A stretch of DNA of 64,000 nt, taken from assembly GCF_011761305.1 (NCBI RefSeq), contig NZ_JAAOZC010000003.1:1-64000 (forward strand). The letters run 5' to 3'. Numbering within the stretch: position 1 is the stretch's first letter; each line of letters starts with the position of its first letter. The translations under genes were made by a program, and so were the position numbers. Of the stretch, positions 16,681-25,007 are shown in pieces. The notes beneath the pieces were generated by a model. The model saw only the letters and a program-made list of their open reading frames with translations, ran no database searches and had not been told where the DNA came from. This DNA is from Sphingomonas vulcanisoli. GTDB lineage: Bacteria; Pseudomonadota; Alphaproteobacteria; Sphingomonadales; Sphingomonadaceae.

Positions 16681-16806
16681 TCCTCCCCGGCACGGGGAGG
16701 TGGCGGCCGTAAGGCTGACGGAGGGGGCTATCAACCGGCGCCGCGCCTAATGGTGAGCCCCCTCCACCATCCTGCGGATGGTCCCCCTCCCCGTGCCGGG
16801 GAGGAT
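16681..16806. repeat. Palindromic repeat family A, copy A5 (between two stop codons)
   Basis: The arms TCCTCCCCGGCACGGGGAGG and CCTCCCCGTGCCGGGGAGGA begin directly after the TGA at 16678-16680 and reach the TAA of convergent gspD (16806-16808). The inner part has GCTGACGGAGGGGGC opposite GCCCCCTCCACCATCC. Its exact fit between two stop codons may let it act as a bidirectional hairpin. Confidence 0.88.
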
Positions 16807-18896
16807 TAGTAGATCCCCTCAAGCTCCACCGGCAGCCGCGCCCTCGGCGGCTCGAGCAACAGGCTGCTGTGATCGCTCAGCCCATATTCCGCGCCGCGCA
16901 GCCGCAGATATTTGCCATCCGCCGCGGTCGAAACCTCCGCAGCGGTGCGCAGGATCGTCGGGCGCAGGAACACGAACAGGGTCCGCTTGGTCTGCTCCAG
17001 CTTGCGATCCTTGAACAGATTGCCGACCAGAGGCAGATCGCCCAGCACGGGCACCTGGCTCTTGGTGTCCATACGGTCGTCCGAGATCAGCCCGCCGAGC
17101 ACGATCGTCTGGCCATCATCGGCCAGCACCGTGGTCTGGATCGCGCGGCGGTTGGTGACGAGATCGGCCGCGCCCGTCACCGCGCCCGCGATCGAGGACA
17201 CTTCCTGCGACACATCCAGCCGGATCGTATCGCCCTCATGCACGCGCGGGATGATCTTGAGCGTCAGGCCGACGTCCTGCCGTTCGATCGTCGTGAACGG
17301 CGTTGTCGTGCTGCCCGCGACGGTGGTGTAGCTGCCCGTCTTGAATGGTACGTTCTGGCCGACGATGATCTGCGCGGGCTGGTTGTCGAGCGTGGTGATG
17401 CTCGGCGTCGAGAGCAAATTCGCCTTGGTCGAGCTCGCCAGCGCCTGGATCAGGATCTGGAAATCATGGCCGCCGATCGCGCCGGTGATGCCGCCGTCGG
17501 TGGCGAAGGAGGCGACCTTGGCGCCCAGTGCCGACAGCACGCCGGAGAGCGAGGTGCCGTTGGTGCCGAACGAGCTGATCGCGCCGCTGGCATGCGGCAG
17601 ATCGCCGCCGACCCCGAATTGCACGCCCAGCGACTCGGCGACGTCGCTGTTGACCTCGACGATCGCCGCTTCGATCAGCACCTGCGGGCGGCGCACGTCG
17701 AGCTGTTCGATCAGCGGCTGGATCTGCGCGATCGCGGCGGGCGATCCGCGCACGACGATCGCGTTGAGCTCGGTCGAGGCCTGTACCGCGAGATCGGGGG
17801 TGGAGAAACCCACCGACGGCCCCGAGCTGCCGGAATTGTTGAGCGGCAGCGTGGCGGAGGCGCCGCCGCTGCCGCTGGTCGATCCCATCGTGCCGCTGCC
17901 GCTGGAGCCGATCCCCGAAATGCCGCCCGCCGCGAGCGCCGATGCGCCCGGTGATCCGGTGCCCTGCGTGCCTGTCGCGCCCGCGCCGAAGGCGGTGTCG
18001 GAGAGCGTCCGCGCCACCGGATTGGCCGATTGCGTCTGGCCGCCCATCAGCCCGGACAGCACCTGCGTCACCGCTTCGGCATCGGCCTGGCGCAGCCGGA
18101 AGACGCGCAGCGTCGGCGTGCCGCCGCCCGGCCGATCGAGCTGGGAAACCATGCGCCGCGCGTCCGCCACCGCCACCGGCGATCCGCGCACGATCAGGCT
18201 GTTGCTGCGCTCGTCGATCGCCACGCGCGGGCCGTTCTCGCCCTCGCCATAGAGGCTGCGGATCGCCGCGCCGACGTCCTTGGCGTTGGCGATGCGCAGC
18301 TGGATCGTCGCAAAGCCCGCGCCGCCGCCCGAATCGAGGCTCGCCGCCAGCCGCTCGATCCGCGCGATATTGTCGGCATAATCGGTGACGACGATCGCCG
18401 GCGGGCTGGTCAGCGGCTCGACGCTGCCGAACTGCGCGACCAGTGGGCGAAAGATCCGCGCCGCCGTCTCGGGCGACACATTGCGCAGGCGGATGAGGCG
18501 GGTGGTGACCGGCCCGGCCGCGACGCTGCTCGTCTCGCGCACCGCATCGGCCTGCGGCACGATCCGCCACGCGCGCCCGGCCCTGACCGCGGTGAAGCCG
18601 TGGACGCGCAGCACCGACTGGAACAGCTCCCACACGCCATTGGCGCTGAGCGGCGTCGCACTGGTGACGTTGACCGTGCCGCGCACCTGCGGATCGAGGA
18701 TCAGGGTGCGCCCGGTCAGCCGCGAGATCTGCTCGGCCACCGCCGAAATCTCGACATCATGCATGTTGACGACGATGTCGCCGGCATTGCCTGGTGCTGC
18801 AGGGCTCACCGCGGCGGACGGTGCCGTCGGCGCGGGCGCGCCTTGCGCCAGCGCGGGCGTGGCGATCAGCAGCGCGATCAATAGCAGGCGGATCAT
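16806..18896 (-). CDS. gspD: Type II secretion system secretin GspD
   Basis: A 696-residue outer-membrane secretin. Signal peptide (MIRLLLIALLIATPALAQ), N0 domain (VVNMHDVEISAVAEQISRLT), N1-N3 repeats separated by a Gly/Ser-rich linker (residues ~330-380), then the secretin domain with GQNVPFKTG, RQDVGLTLKIIPRV and the signature VPVLGDLPLVGNLF. No S-domain or lipobox is obvious, so pilotin use is unclear. The start overlaps the gspC stop as ATGA, showing a gspCD operon. Transcription probably starts at the promoter at 19788-19816. Confidence 0.96.
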   Translation of the reverse strand: MIRLLLIALLIATPALAQGAPAPTAPSAAVSPAAPGNAGDIVVNMHDVEISAVAEQISRLTGRTLILDPQVRGTVNVTSATPLSANGVWELFQSVLRVHGFTAVRAGRAWRIVPQADAVRETSSVAAGPVTTRLIRLRNVSPETAARIFRPLVAQFGSVEPLTSPPAIVVTDYADNIARIERLAASLDSGGGAGFATIQLRIANAKDVGAAIRSLYGEGENGPRVAIDERSNSLIVRGSPVAVADARRMVSQLDRPGGGTPTLRVFRLRQADAEAVTQVLSGLMGGQTQSANPVARTLSDTAFGAGATGTQGTGSPGASALAAGGISGIGSSGSGTMGSTSGSGGASATLPLNNSGSSGPSVGFSTPDLAVQASTELNAIVVRGSPAAIAQIQPLIEQLDVRRPQVLIEAAIVEVNSDVAESLGVQFGVGGDLPHASGAISSFGTNGTSLSGVLSALGAKVASFATDGGITGAIGGHDFQILIQALASSTKANLLSTPSITTLDNQPAQIIVGQNVPFKTGSYTTVAGSTTTPFTTIERQDVGLTLKIIPRVHEGDTIRLDVSQEVSSIAGAVTGAADLVTNRRAIQTTVLADDGQTIVLGGLISDDRMDTKSQVPVLGDLPLVGNLFKDRKLEQTKRTLFVFLRPTILRTAAEVSTAADGKYLRLRGAEYGLSDHSSLLLEPPRARLPVELEGIY

Positions 18897-19648
18897 CGCG
18901 TCGGCACCGTCAGCGTCACCGGCTGGCCGTTGCGCATCACTACCATCTGCGCGCTGCCGTTGCTCTGCACCGCCTGCAGCGCGGCGGGATTGGCGATCAG
19001 ATCGGCGACGGGCTTGTCGGCGATCTTCTGGATGACATCGCCGGGCTGGAGACCGGCGGCGCGGGTGCGCTCGGTCGTCTGGCCGATGTGGAGGCCGTCA
19101 CCGCCCACGGTCGCTCCCAGCGACGAGAGGAAGGCGGCGGTGCCGGCCAGCGAGGGTGGCTGCGCGGCGGTCGGGTTCGACACCGGGGCGGGGGCCGCGG
19201 CGTGGAGGCCGCCGTTGCGATCGGGAAAGCCCAGGCTCTGCCGCCCGCCACTCCCCGAGAGGATGACATGATCGACCGCGATCGATTCGATCGTGCCCGG
19301 GCCGATCTGCTGTCCGATGTAAAAGGCTTGAGGCGCCGCTCCGCCGACGGAGATCAACGCGGAAGAGGCCGATTGCGGCACGGCGAGCAGGATACCGCGC
19401 AGCACGATGCTCTGATCGGCCGATGCGCTGGCAGCGGGCGCGGCGACGCTGCCGCCGAACGGCGTGAGCGCGATCAAAGGCGCGATGTCGACAGGTTTGG
19501 CCGGTCGTGCCGCCACGGGCGCCGCGCCGAACCGCTGGCCGGGATCGCCCGCCAGCCGCCACGTCAGCCCCGCCAGCGCGATGCCGATCGAGATCGCCAC
19601 GAGCGCGGTGAAGATATCGACGCCGATCCGCGCCTGGCGCGGCGTCAT
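18893..19648 (-). CDS. gspC: Type II secretion system protein GspC
   Basis: A 251-residue inner-membrane protein that links the platform to the secretin. Start MTPRQARIG chosen because it gives the usual short cytoplasmic tail before the transmembrane helix (~10-28); the frame remains open further upstream without family-like sequence. After a linker comes the homology region (LRGILLAVPQSASSALISVG, FYIGQQIGPGTIESIAVDHV), then a C-terminal PDZ-like domain (GLQPGDVIQKIADKPV, residues ~200-251). Stop overlaps gspD start. Confidence 0.9.
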   Translation of the reverse strand: MTPRQARIGVDIFTALVAISIGIALAGLTWRLAGDPGQRFGAAPVAARPAKPVDIAPLIALTPFGGSVAAPAASASADQSIVLRGILLAVPQSASSALISVGGAAPQAFYIGQQIGPGTIESIAVDHVILSGSGGRQSLGFPDRNGGLHAAAPAPVSNPTAAQPPSLAGTAAFLSSLGATVGGDGLHIGQTTERTRAAGLQPGDVIQKIADKPVADLIANPAALQAVQSNGSAQMVVMRNGQPVTLTVPTR

Positions 19649-19787
19649 GCGCGCGCGCCCTCGCGGCAGCAAAGCTGCCCCTGCGCGGCCTTGTAACGCT
19701 CCACCCCGTCCATCCGGCGCCCCTCGCTCCCCCGCTTTGTCGCTGGCCCACCGAACGAGGGCAAGCCGATTCTCGTTCAGCTCGGCC

Positions 19788-19816
19788 TCTTTACCATAAT
19801 GGTTAATAAAAGTCAA
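19788..19816 (-). promoter_or_regulatory. Candidate promoter of gspCD with an embedded palindrome
   Basis: On the minus strand: TTGACT (19816-19811), 17-base spacer, TAAAGA (19793-19788). The spacer contains the perfect 11-base palindrome ACCATAATGGT (19793-19803), extended to TTACCATAATGGTTAA. An operator in the spacer suggests control by a DNA-binding regulator. TTAACCAT also resembles a CtrA half-site. The 5' leader would be ~130 bases. This is the only AT-rich spot in the 320-base gap between gspC and gspG; the rest is repeat A6 and unremarkable sequence. Confidence 0.5.
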
Positions 19817-19838
19817 TAGGAGAAAGCTATCCAGGTTA

Positions 19839-19966
19839 TCCTCCCCCGCTAGGGGGAGGTGGCGCCGAAGGCGTCGGAGGGGGAGGACGGCGGCACATTC
19901 ATTTGAGGCAATCACGTCCGCCCCCTCCGTCAGCTGCGCTGACACCTCCCCCTGGCGGGGGAGGAT
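19839..19966. repeat. Palindromic repeat family A, copy A6
   Basis: The arms TCCTCCCCCGCTAGGGGGAG and CTCCCCCTGGCGGGGGAGGA, inner GGCGCCGAAGGCGTCGGAGG and CCCCTCCGTCAGCTGCGCTG. Lies directly after the gspG stop. Closest to copy A7 (41625), sharing AGCTGCGCTGACACC and GGCGCCGAAGGCG blocks. Confidence 0.88.
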
Positions 19967-19968
19967 GA

Positions 19969-20583
19969 TCAGTGGCCACTCAGCTTGATGTCGGCATCCA
20001 CGCCCTCGCCGCCGACCTTGCCGTCCTTGCCCAGCGTCGTCAGTTCGAACCCCAAGCCGTCCTCGCCGGGGCTCTTGTAGGTGTAGGGATGGCCCCACGG
20101 ATCGCTCGGCAATTTGTCGAGATAGCCGCCCGAGGCATAGTTCGCAGGCGCGGGATCGCCGCTCGGCTTGGTGACGAGCGCCTGCAAGCCCTGCTGAGTG
20201 GTGGGATAATCGCCATTGTCGAGCCGATACATCTTGAGCGCCGCAGAGATCGATCGCAGGTCGCTCTCCGCCACCGTCACCCGCGCCTGATCGGGCCGGC
20301 CGATGATGTTCGGCACGATCAGCGCCGCGATCAGAGCGATGATCGCCAGCACCACGATCATCTCGATCAGGGTGAGACCTGCTTCATCCTCCCCTGCAAG
20401 GGGAGGGGGACCATGCGCAGCATGGTGGAGGGGTATCCCGCTATCGATAGGGTGACACCCCTCCGTCATCGCTGACGCGATGCCACCTCCCCTTGCAGGG
20501 GAGGATGGCGGGGAACTGCGACGATCTTCGCTTGGCATAGCGGTCATGCGGCCTAGTATAGCCGTCTCCCATGCGAAGGCCAT
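19969..20583 (-). CDS. gspG: Type II secretion major pseudopilin GspG with repeat-encoded leader
   Basis: The mature pseudopilin is clear: prepilin peptidase site EDEAG|LTLIEMIVVLAIIALI with Glu at mature position 5, then LGKD and the C-terminal calcium-loop region LPSDPWGHPYTYKSPGEDG. The mature length is ~135 residues, as usual. The leader is abnormal. Repeat A2 lies in frame between any upstream start and the cleavage site and encodes ~40 residues. Possible starts give leaders of 69 (ATG 20583), 57, 54, or 31 residues (ATG 20469, inside the repeat); normal leaders are ~6-25. The 20583 start would overlap divergent gspL by 13 bases. The true start is uncertain. Confidence 0.88.
   Translation of the reverse strand: MAFAWETAILGRMTAMPSEDRRSSPPSSPARGGGIASAMTEGCHPIDSGIPLHHAAHGPPPLAGEDEAGLTLIEMIVVLAIIALIAALIVPNIIGRPDQARVTVAESDLRSISAALKMYRLDNGDYPTTQQGLQALVTKPSGDPAPANYASGGYLDKLPSDPWGHPYTYKSPGEDGLGFELTTLGKDGKVGGEGVDADIKLSGH
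20388..20506. repeat. Palindromic repeat family A, copy A2 (inside gspG)
   Basis: The arms TCCTCCCCTGCAAGGGGAGG and CCTCCCCTTGCAGGGGAGGA, with inner GTATCCCGCTATCGATAGGG and GTGACACCCCTCCGTCATCG. It is translated on the minus strand as part of the GspG leader. Confidence 0.92.
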
Positions 20584-21704
20584 TGCCCCTCAACGACTTC
20601 GCGACCGACCGAGGCCCGGCCACCGCCGGCATCTGGTCGATCGATGGCGATGGCCTGAGGCCGATCGAGCGCTTCGATGTCGGCCCGGCGATCGTGTTGG
20701 TGCCGAGCGAGGCGGTGTTGCTGCTCACCGCTGATCTGCCCTTGCCCACGCCCCGCCGCCGCTTCGAGGCCTTGCCCTTCGCGATCGAGGATCGGGTCGC
20801 GGTGCCGATCGGCAGCGTCCATTGCGCACTGGGCGAGGAGCTTGCGCCGCAACGCCACCTTGCGGGCGTCGTCGATCATGCCGTGATGGCCGCGTGGAGC
20901 GCGATGCTCGCCGAGGCCGGTCTCGATCGCGCCGCGCTCGTGCCCGATGCTCTGGCCTTGCCCGTGCCTCCGGAGGGCGCGTGGAGCGTCGATCTCGCTG
21001 CGGGCCGCGCGCTGGTGCGCCTGCCCGATGGCACCGGCTTCGCGCTCCCCGCCGCGCATCTCGAATCGGCGTGGGAGACGGCAGGGCGCCCCCGCATAGT
21101 GGCCTATGGCGAGCTTCTGCCCTTTGCCGTCGCCGGCGATCCCCTCGAACTCGCCGCCACCCCCCTCGCCGAACGCCTGCTCGCTCCCGCGCTGGACCTG
21201 CGTCAGGGCCGCTATGCCCCACCCCGCCGCAGCGCCTCACCCTTGCTCAAGCGCATCGCTATCGTCGCCGCGATCGGGGTCGTCGCGCATGGCGCGATCG
21301 CCACCGCCGATACGTTGGCGCTGGATCATATCGCCTCCCAGCGCGCCGCCGAGACGCGCGCGCTGATCGCGCAGGTCGCGCCCACCGCCGTGGTCGGCGA
21401 GGATGTCGCCGCCAGCGCCGAGGAACTGCTCCCCACCAGTGGCGCCGGCCCCTCGCAATTCCTGCCCTTGCTCTCCCGCGTCGCCACCGCGCTCAAGCCG
21501 CTCGGCGCGCAGATCGTGATGCGCAGCGTCAATTTCGATGCCGCGCAGGGCACGCTCTCGGTCGAGATCGAGGCGGCGGACATCGCCGGCCTCCAGAAGG
21601 CGGGCGGCCTGCTCACCTCGAGTGGGCTCAACGCGATGGCCGGCGCGGCGAGCCAGGATCAGGGCAAGGCGGTGGGCGCCTTCCTCATCAAGGGCGCGGC
21701 CTGA
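20571..21704 (+). CDS. gspL: Type II secretion system protein GspL
   Basis: A 377-residue assembly-platform protein. The cytoplasmic actin-like domain (residues ~15-225: VPSEAVLLLTADLPLPTPRR, LPFAIEDRVAVPIG) is followed by one transmembrane helix (~228-250) and a periplasmic ferredoxin-like domain ending GAFLIKGAA. It recruits the GspE ATPase and binds GspM. First gene of a tight plus-strand run gspL-M-E with ATGA overlaps. Divergent from gspG with almost no intergenic space. Confidence 0.9.
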   Translation: MRRPLPLNDFATDRGPATAGIWSIDGDGLRPIERFDVGPAIVLVPSEAVLLLTADLPLPTPRRRFEALPFAIEDRVAVPIGSVHCALGEELAPQRHLAGVVDHAVMAAWSAMLAEAGLDRAALVPDALALPVPPEGAWSVDLAAGRALVRLPDGTGFALPAAHLESAWETAGRPRIVAYGELLPFAVAGDPLELAATPLAERLLAPALDLRQGRYAPPRRSASPLLKRIAIVAAIGVVAHGAIATADTLALDHIASQRAAETRALIAQVAPTAVVGEDVAASAEELLPTSGAGPSQFLPLLSRVATALKPLGAQIVMRSVNFDAAQGTLSVEIEAADIAGLQKAGGLLTSSGLNAMAGAASQDQGKAVGAFLIKGAA

Positions 21705-22189
21705 TGCTGGAGCAACTCCGCCCCCAATGGGAGAAAGGCGCGCTGTGGTGGGATGAGCGTTCGGCGCGCGAGCAGCTGATGCTCGGTAGCCTGTTCGCCA
21801 TCGCGCTCGTCGCGCTGCTGCTCGGCGCAGTGATCCGCCCGCTGGAAAGCGCGCGCGCCCGGGCGGCGGCGGACATCCGCACCTATCAGATGATCGATCT
21901 GCGGCTGCGGCAGGGCGGGGTCAGCAGCGGCCAGCGCTCCGGCCCGCCCGCGCAGCAGATCTCGCAGAGCGCGGCGGCGGCGGGGCTGCAGGTCCAGCGG
22001 ATCGAGCCGCAGGGCGCGCGCACCAACGTGGTGCTGGCCGATGCGCCGTTTGATGCCGTGCTGCGCTTCGTCGCCGATCTCGAAAAGAACAGCGCGCTCC
22101 GGGTCAGCGAAGCTCGTATCGAACGCAGCCAGATCGCCGCGGGCATGGTCACCGCGCAATTCCTGGTCGCCGGGGGCGCAGCGGGCTGA
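21704..22189 (+). CDS. gspM: Type II secretion system protein GspM
   Basis: A 161-residue inner-membrane protein. A short cytoplasmic tail (WDERSAREQLMLGS, typical of GspM) leads into one helix (~27-45), a coiled stretch, and a periplasmic ferredoxin-like domain (LQVQRIEPQGARTNVVLADA, FDAVLRFVADLE). Start and stop both overlap the neighbours as ATGA, so gspL, gspM and gspE are translationally coupled. Confidence 0.9.
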   Translation: MLEQLRPQWEKGALWWDERSAREQLMLGSLFAIALVALLLGAVIRPLESARARAAADIRTYQMIDLRLRQGGVSSGQRSGPPAQQISQSAAAAGLQVQRIEPQGARTNVVLADAPFDAVLRFVADLEKNSALRVSEARIERSQIAAGMVTAQFLVAGGAAG

Positions 22190-23658
22190 TGGCGACCGCA
22201 GCCCCCGCCCGCGCCCTGCTCCCCTACGGCTTCGCCCGCGTACAGGGCGTGATCGTCGCCGATGGCGAATGCCTCCACCGCGCCGCCACGCCACTGACCG
22301 CATTGCTCGAAGCCCAACGCCTCGCCGGCGCCGCGCTCGCCTGGCGCAAGCTGCCCGATGCGGAGTTCGAGAAGGCCCTCCAAGCGCTCTACCGCGATCA
22401 GGCAGGGGACAGCGCCGATATCGCCGCCGAGGCGACCGATCTTCACGCGCTCGCCGACAGCGTCGCCGCCACCGAAGATCTGCTCGATACCTCCGACGAT
22501 TCGCCCGTCATCCGCCTGATCAACGCGCTGCTGCTGGAGGCGGTGAAGGAGCATGCCTCCGACATCCACGTAGAAACGCAGGAGCGCCGGCTGATCGTCC
22601 GCTTCCGCGTCGATGGCGTATTGCGCGATGTGGTCGAGCCCAATCGCGCGCTGGCGCCGCTGCTGACCAGCCGGATCAAGGTGATGGCGCGGCTCGATAT
22701 CGCCGAGAAGCGCGTGCCGCAGGATGGCCGCGTCACGATCCGCGTCGGCGGGCACGAGATCGACATCCGCGTCTCCACCATCCCGACGCAGCATGGCGAG
22801 CGCGTGGTAATGCGCCTGCTCGATCGCGGGTCGGTGGAGCTCGACATGGCGACGCTCGGCATGAGCCCGCGCGACCTCACCCTGTTCGAGAAACTGCTTG
22901 ATCGCCCGCACGGGATGCTGCTCGTCACAGGGCCGACGGGTTCAGGCAAGACGACCTCGCTCTATGCCGCGCTGACCCGGCTCAACGATCGCAAGCGCAA
23001 CATCATGACGGTCGAGGATCCGATCGAATATGAGCTGGCGGGCATCGCCCAGACCCAGGTCAACCCGCGCACCGATATGAGCTTCGCGCGCGGGCTGCGC
23101 GCCATCCTGCGCCAGGATCCGGACGTGATCATGGTCGGCGAGATCCGCGATCAGGAGACTGCCGAGGTCGCGGTGCGCTCCGCGATGACGGGCCATTTCA
23201 TGCTCTCGACCCTGCACACCAATTCGGCGGTGGGATCGGTTACGCGATTGGTCGACATGGGGGTGGAGCGGTATTTGTTGGCGCCGATGCTGGTCGGGTT
23301 GGTCGCGCAGCGGCTGGTGCGGCGGCTGTGTTCGGCGTGTCGGCGCGAGGATGTCGCGGGCGCGCGGGATGCCGCACTGCTGGATGGCGCGATCGCCGAG
23401 GGTGAGACGGTGTGGCGCGCGGTAGGCTGTCCGGCCTGCCGGGGCGAAGGCTTCCGGGGTCGGATGGGGATCTACGAGATCGTCGCGGTCGATGGCGCCT
23501 TCGAGGCGCTGATCCACGATGGCGCGCCGGAGGCGGCGCTGGTCGCAGCGGCACGCGCGGCGGGGCCGAGCTTGCTCGACGACGGCATCGCCAAAGTGCG
23601 CGCCGGGGAGACCACGGTCGAGGAAGTCGCGCGGGTGACGCGGGATGAGGGGGTCTAG
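22189..23658 (+). CDS. gspE: Type II secretion system ATPase GspE
   Basis: A 489-residue hexameric secretion ATPase on the cytoplasmic face. Features: N-terminal GspL-binding region, SDIHVETQERRLIVRFRVDG, Walker A GPTGSGKTTSLY (~residue 247), Asp box MTVEDPIEYEL, Walker B-type VIMVGEIRDQETAE, His box GHFMLSTLHTN. The C-terminal tetracysteine zinc motif is CSAC (~380) with CPAC (~414), as in canonical GspE. Stop is followed by repeat C2 and then gspF. Confidence 0.96.
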   Translation: MATAAPARALLPYGFARVQGVIVADGECLHRAATPLTALLEAQRLAGAALAWRKLPDAEFEKALQALYRDQAGDSADIAAEATDLHALADSVAATEDLLDTSDDSPVIRLINALLLEAVKEHASDIHVETQERRLIVRFRVDGVLRDVVEPNRALAPLLTSRIKVMARLDIAEKRVPQDGRVTIRVGGHEIDIRVSTIPTQHGERVVMRLLDRGSVELDMATLGMSPRDLTLFEKLLDRPHGMLLVTGPTGSGKTTSLYAALTRLNDRKRNIMTVEDPIEYELAGIAQTQVNPRTDMSFARGLRAILRQDPDVIMVGEIRDQETAEVAVRSAMTGHFMLSTLHTNSAVGSVTRLVDMGVERYLLAPMLVGLVAQRLVRRLCSACRREDVAGARDAALLDGAIAEGETVWRAVGCPACRGEGFRGRMGIYEIVAVDGAFEALIHDGAPEAALVAAARAAGPSLLDDGIAKVRAGETTVEEVARVTRDEGV

Positions 23659-23679
23659 TGCGCCTCTTCACTTCTTTTC

Positions 23680-23767
23680 GTCACCCCGGACTTGTTCCGG
23701 GGTCCACTCCACCACGGGCTCCGGAGCTTCAGGATGGGTGGACCCCGGAACAAGTCCGGGGTGACGG
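23680..23767. repeat. Palindromic repeat family C, copy C2
   Basis: The arms CGTCACCCCGGACTTGTTCC with GGGGTCCAC and GTGGACCCCGGAACAAGTCC with GGGGTGACGG are near-perfect complements. It splits the gspE-gspF gap. A Shine-Dalgarno (GGGGGGAGG) follows just outside its right edge, ahead of gspF. Confidence 0.92.
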
Positions 23768-23782
23768 TAAGGGGGGAGGCTG

Positions 23783-25003
23783 ATGGCCGCGTTCGTCTAC
23801 AAAGCCGTCGATACCGCCGGGCGCCCGCAAAAGGGCGTCGTCGAGGCCACCAGCGCGGCGGGTGCGCGCCGCCTGCTGCGCGAACGCGCGCTCCTCCCGG
23901 TCTCGGTCGAAGCCAGCACCGCCAAGCCCTCGGCCACCGCCATCCCGCTTCCCTGGCCCCGCCGCCGCATCTCCGCCCGCGCGCTGGCCACCGCCACCCG
24001 CCAGCTCGCCACCCTGATCGGCAGCGAGATCGCGGTTGAGGAGGCGCTGCGCCTCGCCGGCGATCAGGCCGAAACCACCCGGATGCGCTCGCTGCTCCTC
24101 GAACTGCGCGGCAGCATCCTTGATGGCCGCAGCCTCGCCGCCGCGCTGGCGCTCCACCCCCAGGCCTTCCCCGATTATTATCGCGCCTCGATCGCGGCGG
24201 GCGAGCAGAGCGGGCGTTTGGGTGAGGTGATGACCCATCTCGCCGATTTCGTGGAGAACAGGCAGCGGGCGCAGCAGAAGGTGCAGCTTGCCCTGCTCTA
24301 TCCGGCGCTGCTGGCGGTGGTATCGCTTTCGATCATCGTGCTGATGATGATCTTCGTCGTCCCCGATATCGTCCGCGTGTTCGAAACGCATGGCGCGGAC
24401 CTGCCCTTTCTTACTCGCCTGCTGATCTTCGCCAGCAATTTCGTCCGCCATTTCGGCTGGGTGCTGCTCGCGCTGATCGTCCTCGGTGGGATCGGCGCGG
24501 GCCGCTGGCTCAAGAGCCCCGCCAACCGCCTGACGCTCGATCGCACGCTCGCCACCCGGCGGCCCTTCGCCAAGGTTGTACGCCAGTTCGCGGCGGCGCG
24601 CTTTGCGGGGACGCTCGGCCAGCTCGTCGAAAGCTCGGTGCCCTTGGTCGATGCGCTGCAGGCGGCGGCGGCGACCACCTCCAACCTGTATGTCCGCGAA
24701 CGTGCGATGGCGGTGGCGGCCCGGGTGCGCGAGGGCGGCAGCGTGGCGGGCGCGATGCAGGAGACCGGCGCTTTCCCGGCGATGCTGGTGGCGATCGTCG
24801 CGAGCGGCGAGGCGAGCGGGCGGCTCGGGCCGGCAGTGAGCCGCGCAGGGACCGAACTCGATCGTGAGATGGAGGCTTTGACCTCGACGATCGTCGCGCT
24901 GGTCGAGCCCGCGGTGCTGTTGTTCATGGGCGGGATCGTGCTGCTGCTGGTGCTTGCGATCCTTCTGCCGATCATCAACCTCAACAATCTGGTCGCGCAG
25001 TGA
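23783..25003 (+). CDS. gspF: Type II secretion system inner-membrane protein GspF
   Basis: A 406-residue platform protein with two tandem T2SSF domains. N-terminal FVYKAVDTAGRPQKGVVEA, first domain with RQLATLIGSEIAVEEALRLA, hydrophobic helix (LALLYPALLAVVSLSIIVLM), second domain with RFAGTLGQLVESSVPLVDAL, and a C-terminal membrane helix (VALVEPAVLLFMGGIVLLLV). Length matches the family. GGGGGGAGG lies just before the ATG. It converges with gspN, 4 bases apart. Confidence 0.95.
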   Translation: MAAFVYKAVDTAGRPQKGVVEATSAAGARRLLRERALLPVSVEASTAKPSATAIPLPWPRRRISARALATATRQLATLIGSEIAVEEALRLAGDQAETTRMRSLLLELRGSILDGRSLAAALALHPQAFPDYYRASIAAGEQSGRLGEVMTHLADFVENRQRAQQKVQLALLYPALLAVVSLSIIVLMMIFVVPDIVRVFETHGADLPFLTRLLIFASNFVRHFGWVLLALIVLGGIGAGRWLKSPANRLTLDRTLATRRPFAKVVRQFAAARFAGTLGQLVESSVPLVDALQAAAATTSNLYVRERAMAVAARVREGGSVAGAMQETGAFPAMLVAIVASGEASGRLGPAVSRAGTELDREMEALTSTIVALVEPAVLLFMGGIVLLLVLAILLPIINLNNLVAQ

Positions 25004-25007
25004 CGCC

